DNA of 62,897 nt, taken from Bacteroidales bacterium. Lineage in GTDB: Bacteria; Bacteroidota; Bacteroidia; Bacteroidales; F082. A program made the translations under genes and the position numbers. Below the pieces are notes generated by a model. It made no database searches, was not told where the DNA came from, and was given only the letters and a program-made list of their open reading frames with translations. Shown one piece after another: positions 51,737 to 60,726 of this stretch (its first letter is position 1; every line of letters begins with the position of its first letter). The DNA lies in the NCBI GenBank assembly GCA_017537965.1, contig JAFYJV010000015.1, positions 1 to 62,897 on the forward strand. Reading direction: 5' to 3'.

Positions 51737-52996
51737 TTAGTCGATTCTCATGTTCGGCACTTCGGTACCGTCGTAGAAGCCCTGGTCGAGTTTCTCCTTG
51801 ACTTCCTTGAAGGCGTTGAGCGTGTATTCCACGTCCTCCATGCTGTGGGCGGCAGTAGGGATGATGCGGAAGATGATCATGCCCTTGGGAATGACAGGAT
51901 ACGTCACAATCGAGCAGAAAATTCGATAATTCTCACGCAAATCGATGGCAATGTTGGTAGCTTGCACCACGTCGCCTTTCACATGCACCGGGGTGACGCA
52001 GGCTTCTGCGGGACCGATGTCGAAGCCTAGGTTGCGGAAGCCGTTTTGAAGCGCACGGGTCACCTTCCATAGCTGGGCACGCAGGCGGTCGCCTTCCTCG
52101 CCACGGATGATTTCCAGACGTTTCTCGCAGCCTTCCACGATGGCCAGCGGCAAGCTCTTGGCGTACATCTGCGAACGCATGTTGTAACGCAGGTATTCGA
52201 TCACGTGTTTCGGACCAGCCACAAAGCCGCCAATGATGGCCATTGCCTTGGCGTAGGCGCCGATATAGATATCCACTTCGTCCATCACGCCGAAATGCTC
52301 GGAGGTGCCGCGCCCCGTAGGTCCCATTACGCCGAAGCCATGGGCGTCGTCGATGAGGATGCGGAAACTGTATTTCTTCTTCAAGGCCACGATGCCGGCC
52401 AGGTCACCCAAAGCGCCCGTCATGCCATACACACCTTCGGTGATGACAAGGATGCCACCACCCGTCTTCTCCACCACTTCGGTGGCCACCTGAAGCTTCT
52501 TTTCCAAGTCGGCCATGTCGTTGTGACGATACTTGTATTTGTTGCCAAGATGCAGACGGATGCCGTCGAGCAGGCAGGCGTGTGCCTCGTTGTCATGGAC
52601 GATGACATCGTGGGGACTGGTAAGGGTGTCAATGGTGGACACGATGCCCTGGTAGCCAAAGTTGAAGAGATAGGCAGCCTCCTTCTTCTCGAAGTCGGCC
52701 AACTCTTTCTCGAAATGTTCGTGCATACGGGTCTGGCCCGACATCATACGGGCGCCCATGGGAGCGGCAAGGCCCCAGCGGGCTGCCCCTTCGGCATCGA
52801 CCTTGCGGATGGCCGGATGGTTAGCCAAACCAAGATAGTTGTTCAAACTCCAGCAAAGCACCTCTTTGCCGTTAAAAACCATTCGGGGACCGAGTTCGCC
52901 TTCCAGACGCGGAAATGCAAAATAACCGTCAGCACGCTCACGGTACTGCCCAATCGGGCCACCCGAATCCTTAGCTATTCTTTCAAAAATATCCAT
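51737..52996 (-). CDS. Alpha-oxoamine synthase (serine palmitoyltransferase / cysteate acyltransferase type)
   Basis: 419 residues of the PLP-dependent oxoamine synthase fold: LNNYLGLANHP, MGARMMSGQTRMHEHFEKEL, LFNFGYQGIVSTID, VHDNEAHACLLDG (His stacking on PLP), LIDDAHGFGVMG (Asp and His) and GAYAKAMAIIGGF (PLP Lys). The family includes SPT, glycine C-acetyltransferase, BioF and the cysteate C-acyltransferase that starts sulfonolipids. The RSQMYAKSLP variant and the divergent SDR partner favour a long-chain-base role over BioF. SPT versus cysteate enzyme cannot be decided by eye. The 5' leader contains a heptamer array. Confidence 0.85.
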   Translation of the reverse strand: MDIFERIAKDSGGPIGQYRERADGYFAFPRLEGELGPRMVFNGKEVLCWSLNNYLGLANHPAIRKVDAEGAARWGLAAPMGARMMSGQTRMHEHFEKELADFEKKEAAYLFNFGYQGIVSTIDTLTSPHDVIVHDNEAHACLLDGIRLHLGNKYKYRHNDMADLEKKLQVATEVVEKTGGGILVITEGVYGMTGALGDLAGIVALKKKYSFRILIDDAHGFGVMGPTGRGTSEHFGVMDEVDIYIGAYAKAMAIIGGFVAGPKHVIEYLRYNMRSQMYAKSLPLAIVEGCEKRLEIIRGEEGDRLRAQLWKVTRALQNGFRNLGFDIGPAEACVTPVHVKGDVVQATNIAIDLRENYRIFCSIVTYPVIPKGMIIFRIIPTAAHSMEDVEYTLNAFKEVKEKLDQGFYDGTEVPNMRID

Positions 52997-53042
52997 AATT
53001 TTGAATTATTAATTTATAATTTAGAGATTCCCAATTCTTCTT

Positions 53043-53070
53043 ACTTCTAACTTCTGTCTTCTATCTTCCA
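53043..53070. repeat. Heptamer repeat array in the oxoamine synthase leader
   Basis: ACTTCTA, ACTTCTG, TCTTCTA, TCTTCCA. It lies between the minus-strand -7 box at 53080 and the gene, so it is transcribed. Confidence 0.7.
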
Positions 53071-53079
53071 ACAAAAACA

Positions 53080-53087
53080 CAAAAATA
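53080..53087 (-). promoter_or_regulatory. Promoter -7 box of the oxoamine synthase gene
   Basis: TATTTTTG on the minus strand, 83 nt before the ATG at 52996. Confidence 0.5.
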
Positions 53088-53126
53088 GTAAATATATCGA
53101 TTATCCCAACATCAAGATTTTATTTT

Positions 53127-53134
53127 TATCTTTG
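53127..53134 (+). promoter_or_regulatory. Promoter -7 box of the SDR gene
   Basis: TATCTTTG, 20 nt before the ATG at 53155. Confidence 0.6.
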
Positions 53135-53154
53135 CGTCTTATTAGAAAAATGTC

Positions 53155-53946
53155 ATGATTAGCTTGAAAGACAAATATGCCATTGTGACGGGAGGAGGCA
53201 CCGGCATCGGCCGGTCCATCGCCATCCATCTGGCCAAGGAGGGCTGCAACCTGATCCTCACTGGGTTGGGCATCGACGACCTGAACAAGGTGAAAGAGGA
53301 GTGTGAGCACCTTGGCGTGAAGGCTTGGGCCACGGAGACCCGACTTGACGACTACGCCTCCATCGACGCCTTCCACGAGTATGTGATGAATCTCGGCACA
53401 GGCATTGACCTCTTCGTGCTCAACGCAGGCATCTCGCAACGCGAGAAAGCGCTTGACACCGACTTCAGCGTCGATGAGAAGATCCTGAAGATCGACTTCC
53501 TCAGCGGCGTGTATCTCGTGAAGAAGTTCGGCGACATGATCAAGGCGTCGGAGCACGTGCAGTTCTCGGTGACCACTTCCCTGTCGGGTCTGTTCGGCTT
53601 CCCGTTGCGAAGCGCCTATTGTGCCGCCAAGCATGCCCTGTTCGGGTTCTATGAGTCGTTGGAGCTGGAATATCCCAACATCAACGTCACCTTTCTCATC
53701 CCCGGACGCATCAACACGCAGATCAGCAAGAGCGCCCTCATGGGCGACGGCACTGCCCACGCCAAGATGGACGCTGGGCAGGCCAACGGGCTTGACGTGG
53801 ACAAATGCGGCGCCATCGCCGTGCGCGCCATCAAGCGTCAGAAACACCGCAAGCTCATCGGCAAGACCGAATTGCTGATGGCACATATCCACAAGTGGTG
53901 TTTGCCCTTGTATTATAAATTATCCAGAAAAATCTCTGCAACATGA
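53155..53946 (+). CDS. Short-chain dehydrogenase/reductase (3-keto long-chain base reductase candidate)
   Basis: 263 residues. Cofactor motif VTGGGTGIGRSIA, NAGISQR, catalytic Ser in SVTTSLSGLFG and Tyr-Lys in YCAAKHAL, followed by a C-terminal hydrophobic tail (WCLPLYYKLSRKI) that suggests membrane association. It is divergent from the oxoamine synthase gene. In sphingolipid and sulfonolipid pathways an SDR reduces the 3-keto product of that enzyme, so this is a plausible second step (inference). It overlaps the VOC gene by 4 nt. Confidence 0.87.
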   Translation: MISLKDKYAIVTGGGTGIGRSIAIHLAKEGCNLILTGLGIDDLNKVKEECEHLGVKAWATETRLDDYASIDAFHEYVMNLGTGIDLFVLNAGISQREKALDTDFSVDEKILKIDFLSGVYLVKKFGDMIKASEHVQFSVTTSLSGLFGFPLRSAYCAAKHALFGFYESLELEYPNINVTFLIPGRINTQISKSALMGDGTAHAKMDAGQANGLDVDKCGAIAVRAIKRQKHRKLIGKTELLMAHIHKWCLPLYYKLSRKISAT

Positions 53947-55010
53947 AAGAAAAGGTAATCTGCGGCATACAGCAGGTGGGCATCGGAGTCAACGACTTCG
54001 TGGAGGCCTGGAAATGGTATTACGACAACTTCGGCTTTGAGGTCAAGATCGTCGATGACGAAGGCGTAGCGGAGCGCATGTTGCCCTACACGGGTGGCAA
54101 GCCCCAGCCCCGTCGCTCGGGCATCGCCGTCAACATACGCGGCGGTGGCGGCTTCGAGATATGGCAGCCCAAAGGCCGTGAGCTGAACTATCTGAAAGAG
54201 CCCGTCAGCCTTGGCGACTCGGGCATCCTCGTCGCCAAGGTCAAGACTGCCGACGTCGAAGCCGCATACAACACCTTTATTAATAGAGGTCTCAACGTGA
54301 TCAGCGAGATCTTCACCGCCCCGACAGGGCAAAAGCATTTCTTCATGAAGGATCCCTACGGCAACCTCTTCGAGTTGGAGGAAGACGGCTACGTCTTCAT
54401 CGACGAGAAGAAGACCACCGGCGGCGCCAACGGCGCCGTCATCGGAGTGAGCGACATGGAGCGTTCCCTTCCCTTCTACATGAAGCTCCTCGAATACGAC
54501 AAGGTGGTCTTCGACCAGACCGGCGTATTCGACGACCTGAAGTCGCTCCCTGGCGGCGAAGCTTCGCTTCGCCGCGTCATCCTCGAACGCTCCAAGCCCA
54601 TCGAGGGACCCTTGAGCGGCATCATGGGCACTTCGCATCTGGAACTGATCCAAAGCGTTGAAGGCCATGGCAAGAAACTCTACGAAGGCCGCTACTGGGG
54701 CGACCCCGGCTTCATCCACCTCTGCTTCGACGTACGCAACATGGAGGCTGTCAGACAAGAGACCGAAGCCTTGGGACATCCCTTCGTATGCGACAGCGGA
54801 GCCGACTTCGGCATGGGCGAGGCCAACGGACACTTCACCTACGTGGAAGACCCCGACGGCACCCTGATCGAGTTCGTAGAGACCTACAAGATCCCCATCG
54901 TCAAAAAGATCGGCCTCTACCTGAACCTCGCCAACAAGGACGACCACAAACAACTCGGGATCTTGAAACTGTTGCGGTTCGCCAAGGTGAAACGCGACAG
55001 CATCAAATGA
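53943..55010 (+). CDS. Two-domain VOC (glyoxalase/dioxygenase superfamily) protein
   Basis: 355 residues with two vicinal-oxygen-chelate halves. The first is about 6-145 (IQQVGIGVNDFVEAWKWYYD, FMKDPYGNLFELEED). The second is about 160-310 (VIGVSDMERSLPFYMKLL, TSHLELIQS, YVEDPDGTLIEFVETY). Metal ligands His and Glu are in place. The C-terminal 45 residues are basic and partly hydrophobic. Such proteins include epimerases, lyases and dioxygenases; substrate unknown. Coupled to the SDR by a 4-nt overlap, so possibly a step in the same lipid pathway. Confidence 0.82.
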   Translation: MKEKVICGIQQVGIGVNDFVEAWKWYYDNFGFEVKIVDDEGVAERMLPYTGGKPQPRRSGIAVNIRGGGGFEIWQPKGRELNYLKEPVSLGDSGILVAKVKTADVEAAYNTFINRGLNVISEIFTAPTGQKHFFMKDPYGNLFELEEDGYVFIDEKKTTGGANGAVIGVSDMERSLPFYMKLLEYDKVVFDQTGVFDDLKSLPGGEASLRRVILERSKPIEGPLSGIMGTSHLELIQSVEGHGKKLYEGRYWGDPGFIHLCFDVRNMEAVRQETEALGHPFVCDSGADFGMGEANGHFTYVEDPDGTLIEFVETYKIPIVKKIGLYLNLANKDDHKQLGILKLLRFAKVKRDSIK

Positions 55011-55011
55011 C

Positions 55012-55052
55012 AAAAAAAGAAGAGACGCCAGATGATGACGTCTCTTCATTTT
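55012..55052 (+). terminator. Terminator between the VOC gene and skp
   Basis: GAAGAGACG (55019-55027) and CGTCTCTTC (55039-55047) pair over an 11-nt loop, with A7 before and ATTTTAT after. Convergent genes. Confidence 0.85.
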
Positions 55053-55069
55053 ATAAACGGGTTTTCTAA

Positions 55070-55588
55070 TTATTTGACACCCAATTTCGCCTTGACATCC
55101 TTGGTAACATCGACAGCGTCGGTACCGACATAGACCGCGGTGCCCGTGGCCAGGTCAAGAATATAGGTGTAACCCTTCTCCTTACCCACGGAGTTGATGG
55201 CGTTCTGGATCTTCTCCAAAAGCGGAGCCAGCAACTCGGCACGCTTGTTCTCAAACTCACCTTCAGCGTTCGACTGGAAAGCGGTGATGCGGCTCTCGAG
55301 ATCCACCAGCTCTTTCTCCTTCGACTGCTTCACCAGGTTCGACATGGTCTCGGCGTTGGCCTGATAGTCCTGAAGCTTGTTTTGATACTCGGTGTACATG
55401 GTCTTAAGCTGTTCCTGAAGCTCGTTGTAATAAGTCTCGAGTTTCTTCTCGGCTTTGGCCTTGTCGGGCATGGCATTCATGACCTCGTTGGTGTTCACAT
55501 GGGCAATTTTCACTGTCTGTGCGTTTACGACACCGTTCAAGGCGAAGAAGGCGACAAACAGCAGGCATACTTTGAAAAACTTGTTCAT
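55070..55588 (-). CDS. OmpH/Skp-family periplasmic chaperone (copy 1)
   Basis: 172 residues. Signal peptide (VCLLFVAFFALNGVVNAQ), then the Skp start VKIAHVNTNEVMNAMPD. A long alpha-helical coiled hairpin (about 40-120, KKLETYYNELQEQLKTMY) follows, and the closing KGYTYILDLATGTAVYV is the family C-terminal strand. Skp-like trimers carry unfolded outer-membrane proteins to the BAM complex. It has its own promoter and follows a second, longer paralogue and bamA. Confidence 0.9.
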   Translation of the reverse strand: MNKFFKVCLLFVAFFALNGVVNAQTVKIAHVNTNEVMNAMPDKAKAEKKLETYYNELQEQLKTMYTEYQNKLQDYQANAETMSNLVKQSKEKELVDLESRITAFQSNAEGEFENKRAELLAPLLEKIQNAINSVGKEKGYTYILDLATGTAVYVGTDAVDVTKDVKAKLGVK

Positions 55589-55639
55589 CTTATGGATTTA
55601 TTTATGATTTATTACTTGATCTGTTTCTTTTTGAGGGCG

Positions 55640-55647
55640 CAAAGATA
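55640..55647 (-). promoter_or_regulatory. Promoter -7 box of skp copy 1
   Basis: TATCTTTG on the minus strand, 51 nt before the ATG at 55588. Confidence 0.55.
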
Positions 55648-55677
55648 TGAAAAAACTCATTGCGTCATGCAAAAAAC

Positions 55678-56325
55678 TCAATTTTTAGATTTGGTTGATG
55701 GCTTAACCGTCTGACTGCCAGACGACTTGGTTCCGCTGCCGCTTGCAGCGCCAGCGGAGGAGCGTTTACGGTCTTCCCTGCGCACGGTCTGCATGACATT
55801 GCTCAACTGGTCGAGCACATCGTCACTGATGTCGGCACGGTCGGAAGCATAGAGGATGGAAGTGCCCGATGCCAGGTCGAAAACAAAGGTGTAACCCTTG
55901 GTCTGGGAGATCTCGGTCAAAGCGGTGTAGATCTTCTCCTGGATGGGCTGGACGAGTTCAGAACGTTTCTGGTAAAGCTTGCCCTCCGAGCCGAAGTACT
56001 GCATCTGAAGGTTCTTGGCTTCCTGTTCCTTGTTGACGATCTCCTGTTCACGGGCGCGTTTCTGGTCTTCTGACAAAAGGACCATCTCGGTCTGGTATTT
56101 CTTGTACATCTCCGACACCTTGTCATAAATGGCTTTCACCTCGTTCTGCCACTGGTTGGAAAGAGCGTTGAGCTCTTCTTGGGCGTCGCCGTATTCAGGA
56201 ATGTTGTTCAGGATGTAATCCGAATCGACGTAGGCAAACTTCTGCCCGCCGATCTGGGCGTTCATGCTAAGGACGCTGCAGCAAAGGATGGCAGCAGTCA
56301 AAATCAGTGATCTCAGTGTTTTCAT
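55678..56325 (-). CDS. OmpH/Skp-family periplasmic chaperone (copy 2)
   Basis: 215 residues. Signal peptide (LILTAAILCCSVLSMNAQ), QKFAYVDSDYILNNIPEYG start, coiled hairpin, KGYTFVFDLASGTSILYA closing strand. It differs from copy 1 by an added Lys/Ser-rich tail (EDRKRSSAGAASGSGTKSSG). It lies 61 nt downstream of bamA on the same strand and is probably co-transcribed with it, serving the same assembly route. Confidence 0.9.
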   Translation of the reverse strand: MKTLRSLILTAAILCCSVLSMNAQIGGQKFAYVDSDYILNNIPEYGDAQEELNALSNQWQNEVKAIYDKVSEMYKKYQTEMVLLSEDQKRAREQEIVNKEQEAKNLQMQYFGSEGKLYQKRSELVQPIQEKIYTALTEISQTKGYTFVFDLASGTSILYASDRADISDDVLDQLSNVMQTVRREDRKRSSAGAASGSGTKSSGSQTVKPSTKSKN

Positions 56326-56386
56326 TTTTATCTATGTTGATTTGTTTTCCAAAAAAAGTTTATACCACAATAACCATGCCGATTTA

Positions 56387-59044
56387 TCAGTCGATGGATC
56401 CTCCGATGGAGAAATGGAACTGACTGCCTGAGGCGTCGCTGGCGCCGGGAACCTGGTCGAATCCATAGCCCCAGTCGAAACCCAACAGGCCGAACATGGG
56501 CAGGTAGATGCGGATGCCGACACCGGCAGAGCGATATACATCGAAAGGATTGAAGCTGTCGAAGCCAAGCCAGCAGTTGCCCGCCTCAAGGAAGCCCATG
56601 GCATAGATGGTGGCCGTGGGATTGAGCGAGAGCGGATAACGCAGCTCCATGGTGTATTTCGAGAAGATATTGCCGCCCGTCATGGAGTTGTTGCCATAGC
56701 CCGGGGTGACGGATTCATTCTTGTAGCCGCGCATACCGATGATCTCACGGCTGTCGAAGATCATGCCGCTTGCCGAGAGTCCGTCGCCGCCTAAATAGAA
56801 ACGGTGGAAAGGCGTGGGGCCGATGTCCTCGTTATAGTAGCCCATGTAGCCGAAACGCACCCTGGTCATCAGCACGAGTTTCTCATAGAGCTCGGAGTAC
56901 CATGCCGCCTTGAACTTCCACTTGTGCATCTCGATCCAACGATATCTTTCGTCTTCCGAAAGCGTCGAGTAGTCCTTGTTGGAGAAGATGGAGACGGGAG
57001 GCGTGATCTCAAGGGAGAGCTGGACCTCCGAGCCGCTGCGTGGATAGAGGGGCTGGCTGATGGAGCTTCGTCCGACAGTGAAGTTATAGCTGATCATGTT
57101 GTAATAGCCGTTTCCCGTGCCAAAGCTGAAGGCGCTGTAGTTCTTCAACCGATAGCGCATGTACGACACACCTTGGTAAAGGGTGAAGTAGTCGTCGGGC
57201 CATTTGAGGCGCTGGCCGAGTCCCAGTGTCATACCCGTCACGCGGAAGGATCCGAAAAGCTCATCGTCCCGGCTATAGCCATTGGAGTAGTACGACTGGA
57301 AAATGGAGGCGGAAAGCGAGTTGGGCTTGCGACCTCCCAGCCAAGGCTCGGTGAAAGAGGCGGAATAATAGATGGACCGTGTTCCGTAAGTGGAGACCTG
57401 CAGGGAAAGTTTCTGTCCGTCGCCGCCAGGGATGGGTCGCCATGCCTCTTTGTTGAAGATGTTCCTCATGGAGAAGTTGTTGAACGACAGTCCTGCCTGG
57501 AGAATCAACATGTTGTAGCCCCAACCAGCCGAGAACGACACCTGGTCGGCGCTGGCTTCTTCCACTTCGTATTCGATATCGACCGTGTTGTTCGCATAGT
57601 TCGGATAGATCTGCGGGTTGATGCTCTCTTGGTTGAAAAAGCCGAGGTTGGCCAACTCACGTACGGAGCGAGTAACATCGCTGCGGCTAAAAAGCTGTCC
57701 GGGACGGGTGTACATCTCACGAATGACCACATGGTCGTTGGTCTTGGTGTTGCCTTTCAAGGTGACATTGCCGATACGTGCCTGTTTCCCCTCGTTGAGA
57801 CGGATCTCCAAGTCGATGGAATCGTTCTCCACCTGGACTTCCACAGGATCCACCCTGAAGAAGAGGTAACCGTCGTCCATGTAAAGGGAGCTGACGTCGA
57901 GGGTGGTCTCGCTATAGGTGAGGTTGGAGTTCAGGAGTTCCTTGTTATACACATCGCCCGGCTTGATGCCGAGAATCCCGTTGAGCGTCTCGGTGGAGTA
58001 TTTGGTATTGCCCGTCCAGTCGATGCTGCGGTAATGGTAGCGGTTGCCCTCGTCAATAACCAGATCGATGCCGATGTTGCGGTCATCGATGGGATATACC
58101 GAATCGCTGACGATGATGGCGTCGCGATAGCCTTTGGCATTGTATTTCTCGATGATGTGCTGCTTGTCGTCGCAATAGTTGGACTCAAGGAACTTGGAGC
58201 TCTTGAAGATGCGCGGACGGTAATTCTCATAGAAGTATTCCTCCACGTTGTTGATGGCGCGAAGAGGCTTCAAGGTAAGCACGTCGGCAACGGTGTTGAC
58301 GACCATGGGGCCGAGCGGGTCGAGCGGATTGAAGACCCCTTTCTGCTTGGTTTCCTTCATGGCAGAGAGGATCTGCACATCGGAGAGGTTCTCGTTGCCA
58401 ATGATATTGATCTTGCCGATCTTCACCTTATGGCCTTTGTTGACATCGATGATGAGATCCACATAATTCTCGCGCGTGGTGTCAGCCACCTGTTTGATAT
58501 CGACTTCCGTATTCAGATATCCCTTGTCGGCATAGTAGTCTTCGATGATCCTGCGGGTCTTGGTCTCGAGATGGTTGGTGGCGATGTCGCCTCTGCTCAG
58601 GTTGATCTTGTTGCGGAGGTCGTCCGCTTCCGACTTCTTGACGCCGTTGAAGGAGAACTTGGAGACACGCGGACGTTCCTTGACGACGATCTCAAGAAAG
58701 ATCTTGTTGCCGATGATGTTGGTGGCATTGATGGCCACGTCCTCAAACATGCCTTGATCCCAGATCTTACGGATGGCCATGGAGAAGTCGTCGCCCGGCA
58801 CCTTGATCACCTCGCCCACCCTAAGGCCCGAAAGCATGGAAAGCATATTGGGATCGACGAATTTGGTCCCTACGACGGTGATGCCTGCGACCTCATAGTC
58901 GGTAGGAAAGTCGTAGTCGATCTGCGAGAGGTCGTCGCCAATCCTGATCTGCGCCTTTGCGGGAAGGCTTGCCAAGAGCAGTAACATCAAGCAGCACGAC
59001 AGTGCTATATGTGGGAGACGTATCGTTTTTGTCATCAATTTCAT
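56387..59044 (-). CDS. bamA: Outer membrane protein assembly factor BamA
   Basis: 885 residues. After the signal peptide (CCLMLLLLASLPAKAQ) come five POTRA domains, about 45-440 (for example ISLRVGEV-like LSGLRVGEVIKVPGDDF, RVSKFSFNGVKKSEAD, GNRYHYRSIDWTGNTKYS, ARIGNVTLKGNTKTNDHVV). A C-terminal barrel follows, with the lid-lock motif region GMRGYKNES replacing VRGF and ending FHFSIGGSID. It is the essential insertase for outer-membrane barrels. The ATG overlaps the uppS stop (ATGA). Confidence 0.95.
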   Translation of the reverse strand: MKLMTKTIRLPHIALSCCLMLLLLASLPAKAQIRIGDDLSQIDYDFPTDYEVAGITVVGTKFVDPNMLSMLSGLRVGEVIKVPGDDFSMAIRKIWDQGMFEDVAINATNIIGNKIFLEIVVKERPRVSKFSFNGVKKSEADDLRNKINLSRGDIATNHLETKTRRIIEDYYADKGYLNTEVDIKQVADTTRENYVDLIIDVNKGHKVKIGKINIIGNENLSDVQILSAMKETKQKGVFNPLDPLGPMVVNTVADVLTLKPLRAINNVEEYFYENYRPRIFKSSKFLESNYCDDKQHIIEKYNAKGYRDAIIVSDSVYPIDDRNIGIDLVIDEGNRYHYRSIDWTGNTKYSTETLNGILGIKPGDVYNKELLNSNLTYSETTLDVSSLYMDDGYLFFRVDPVEVQVENDSIDLEIRLNEGKQARIGNVTLKGNTKTNDHVVIREMYTRPGQLFSRSDVTRSVRELANLGFFNQESINPQIYPNYANNTVDIEYEVEEASADQVSFSAGWGYNMLILQAGLSFNNFSMRNIFNKEAWRPIPGGDGQKLSLQVSTYGTRSIYYSASFTEPWLGGRKPNSLSASIFQSYYSNGYSRDDELFGSFRVTGMTLGLGQRLKWPDDYFTLYQGVSYMRYRLKNYSAFSFGTGNGYYNMISYNFTVGRSSISQPLYPRSGSEVQLSLEITPPVSIFSNKDYSTLSEDERYRWIEMHKWKFKAAWYSELYEKLVLMTRVRFGYMGYYNEDIGPTPFHRFYLGGDGLSASGMIFDSREIIGMRGYKNESVTPGYGNNSMTGGNIFSKYTMELRYPLSLNPTATIYAMGFLEAGNCWLGFDSFNPFDVYRSAGVGIRIYLPMFGLLGFDWGYGFDQVPGASDASGSQFHFSIGGSID

Positions 59045-59787
59045 TTTTTGTTGATTTGTTCGCTTGTCTTGCCAAAGCGGCGTTCACGGTGCTGGAAATC
59101 GAGGATGGCCTCATAGAGGTCGTCCCTCCTGAAATCCGGCCAGTATTTATCGGTAAAATAAAGCTCGGAATAAGCCAGTTCCCACAGCAGGAAGTTGCTG
59201 ATGCGGAGTTCTCCGCTGGTACGGATGAGCAGTTCAGGATCGGGCATCCCCGCCGTAGCGAGAAAGGAGCCGAAGGTCTCTTGGGTGATGGCATCAGGGT
59301 CGAGTCGGCCTTCTTTGACTTCCTTGGCAATCCGACGGGCGGCTTCGGTGATCTCCCAACGTCCCGAGTAACTCAAGGCGAGGTTGAGCGTCATTCTGGT
59401 GCCATGTCTGGTCGAGTTGACGACTCCTTGAAGCTGGTTGTATAGCGCTGTGGGCATCTTTGCAAGGTCGCCGGTCACCGTTAGCCTGATGTTGTTCTTG
59501 AGGAAGGTGACCTCCTCGTTCTTCAGCGTCTGGCCAAGCAAGCCCATCAGTCCGCCCACTTCGTCAACTGGCCGGTTCCAGTTCTCCGTGGAGAAAGCAA
59601 AAAGAGTCAAGTAGGGAACGCCCAGTTCCGCACATGCCTCATTGACATCGCGCACCGCCTGAATTGCGTTTCTATGGCCAAAGAGACGTGGTTTGCCCCT
59701 TTCCTTGGCCCAGCGTCCGTTGCCGTCCATGATGATGGCGATATGCTTGGGCAGCCTTTCTATGTCGATTTGTTCTTTCAGTGTCAT
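59041..59787 (-). CDS. uppS: Isoprenyl transferase (undecaprenyl diphosphate synthase)
   Basis: 248 residues. IAIIMDGNGRWAKERG (catalytic Asp), FGHRNAIQAVRDV, LTLFAFSTENWNRP, ELLIRTSGELRISNFLLWE and YFTDKYWPDF are all cis-prenyltransferase motifs. It makes the C55 lipid carrier for cell-wall and LPS sugars from isopentenyl diphosphate. It sits between the DUF6089 gene (1-nt gap) and bamA (4-nt overlap). Confidence 0.95.
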   Translation of the reverse strand: MTLKEQIDIERLPKHIAIIMDGNGRWAKERGKPRLFGHRNAIQAVRDVNEACAELGVPYLTLFAFSTENWNRPVDEVGGLMGLLGQTLKNEEVTFLKNNIRLTVTGDLAKMPTALYNQLQGVVNSTRHGTRMTLNLALSYSGRWEITEAARRIAKEVKEGRLDPDAITQETFGSFLATAGMPDPELLIRTSGELRISNFLLWELAYSELYFTDKYWPDFRRDDLYEAILDFQHRERRFGKTSEQINKK

Positions 59788-59788
59788 G

Positions 59789-60673
59789 TCAGAAGTCTAA
59801 GTTACAGGGAGTCCTTTTGGGAATTTCAAACTTCCAGGTCAACGAGACGCTCAAGCTTCCAAACCAATCCATTGATTGGGAGTTGCCTCGCTGCTGTCCG
59901 CTATGGAAGGTGCCGGAAGGGTCTGTCAGGTCATAGCCGTTGACGACGACATGGTTGCCGTCGTCGGGATAGACGCCGTGGACTCCATCCAGATAGTCGG
60001 TGAAGGTATAATGCATACGCCACTCGATGGAAGTGGCCAAACGTTTCATCAGGGAGAACTTGCATCCAAAGCCGAAAGGAATGGAAGCGGAGAAATGATG
60101 CCTTTGCCAATAAGGGACCTCGTCCTTCTTCATCCAATAGGGACTCTCCGCACTAAACACATCCGCCGAGGGCATGCCTTCTTCCGTCTCCAGAGTGGGA
60201 AAGCCCATGAGACAAAGCGTGTCAAGGTCTTCCCTGCCGGTATAGGGATGCACGTCATAGGAGAAGACAGAGATGCCGGCGAAGATATAAGGGGAAATCG
60301 AGCTCCCGACGCGGCCGGTATAATAGTCCAGGAAGTTGAACTCAACGATCAAGCTGAGGTCGTTGACTTTAGAGCGGAAATTCAGCATCCGCTCGGGGCG
60401 CCATCCCTCGATGGTGTCGGTTGACTTCACGGTGGCATGGGTAAAGTCGAGACGGAAGGCCCATCGCGAGTCGTAGTTGTATCGGGCGACGACGCCATAC
60501 TCCAAGTCGAACTGGTTGAAGAGCTTCCAAGTGTTGAGATCGCCAAGATAGGTCGTCATGCCCGCATGGGGCCCCACCTCGATAGTCTGCGGCGATTGGG
60601 CAAGCAAAGCTCCTGTCCGACCCATGAGGATCAGGCAAAAAAGGAGCAGCCAGAAATGCAGTCTTTGCTTCAT
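59789..60673 (-). CDS. DUF6089/PorG-like outer-membrane protein
   Basis: 294 residues. Signal peptide (LLLFCLILMGRTGALLAQ), then VGPHAGMTTYLGDLN, ARYNYDSRWAFRLDFTH, SLIVEFNFLDYY and SPYIFAGISVFSYD strands of a small beta-barrel. The family includes T9SS PorG and its relatives, which are often encoded next to uppS-bamA in this phylum. Assignment to PorG itself is not certain. Its promoter is 14 nt upstream and starts the envelope-biogenesis run. Confidence 0.82.
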   Translation of the reverse strand: MKQRLHFWLLLFCLILMGRTGALLAQSPQTIEVGPHAGMTTYLGDLNTWKLFNQFDLEYGVVARYNYDSRWAFRLDFTHATVKSTDTIEGWRPERMLNFRSKVNDLSLIVEFNFLDYYTGRVGSSISPYIFAGISVFSYDVHPYTGREDLDTLCLMGFPTLETEEGMPSADVFSAESPYWMKKDEVPYWQRHHFSASIPFGFGCKFSLMKRLATSIEWRMHYTFTDYLDGVHGVYPDDGNHVVVNGYDLTDPSGTFHSGQQRGNSQSMDWFGSLSVSLTWKFEIPKRTPCNLDF

Positions 60674-60687
60674 AGTCTAAAAGTGTG

Positions 60688-60695
60688 CAAAGGTA
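60688..60695 (-). promoter_or_regulatory. Promoter -7 box of the DUF6089-uppS-bamA-skp run
   Basis: TACCTTTG on the minus strand, 14 nt before the ATG at 60673. Confidence 0.6.
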
Positions 60696-60726
60696 AGAAA
60701 TTTTTTCAAGCGACAACGCAAGAGAC

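Noticed and set aside
53913-55049. 378-codon frame opposite the VOC gene
   Set aside because: Shadow of the VOC protein with both halves intact on the plus strand.
56804-58984. 726-codon open frame opposite bamA
   Set aside because: Exactly antisense to a confidently identified bamA; composition and lack of known motifs fit a mirror of its codon pattern.
55070-59787. Two skp copies next to bamA as a new system
   Set aside because: This is the common envelope-biogenesis arrangement in Bacteroidota.
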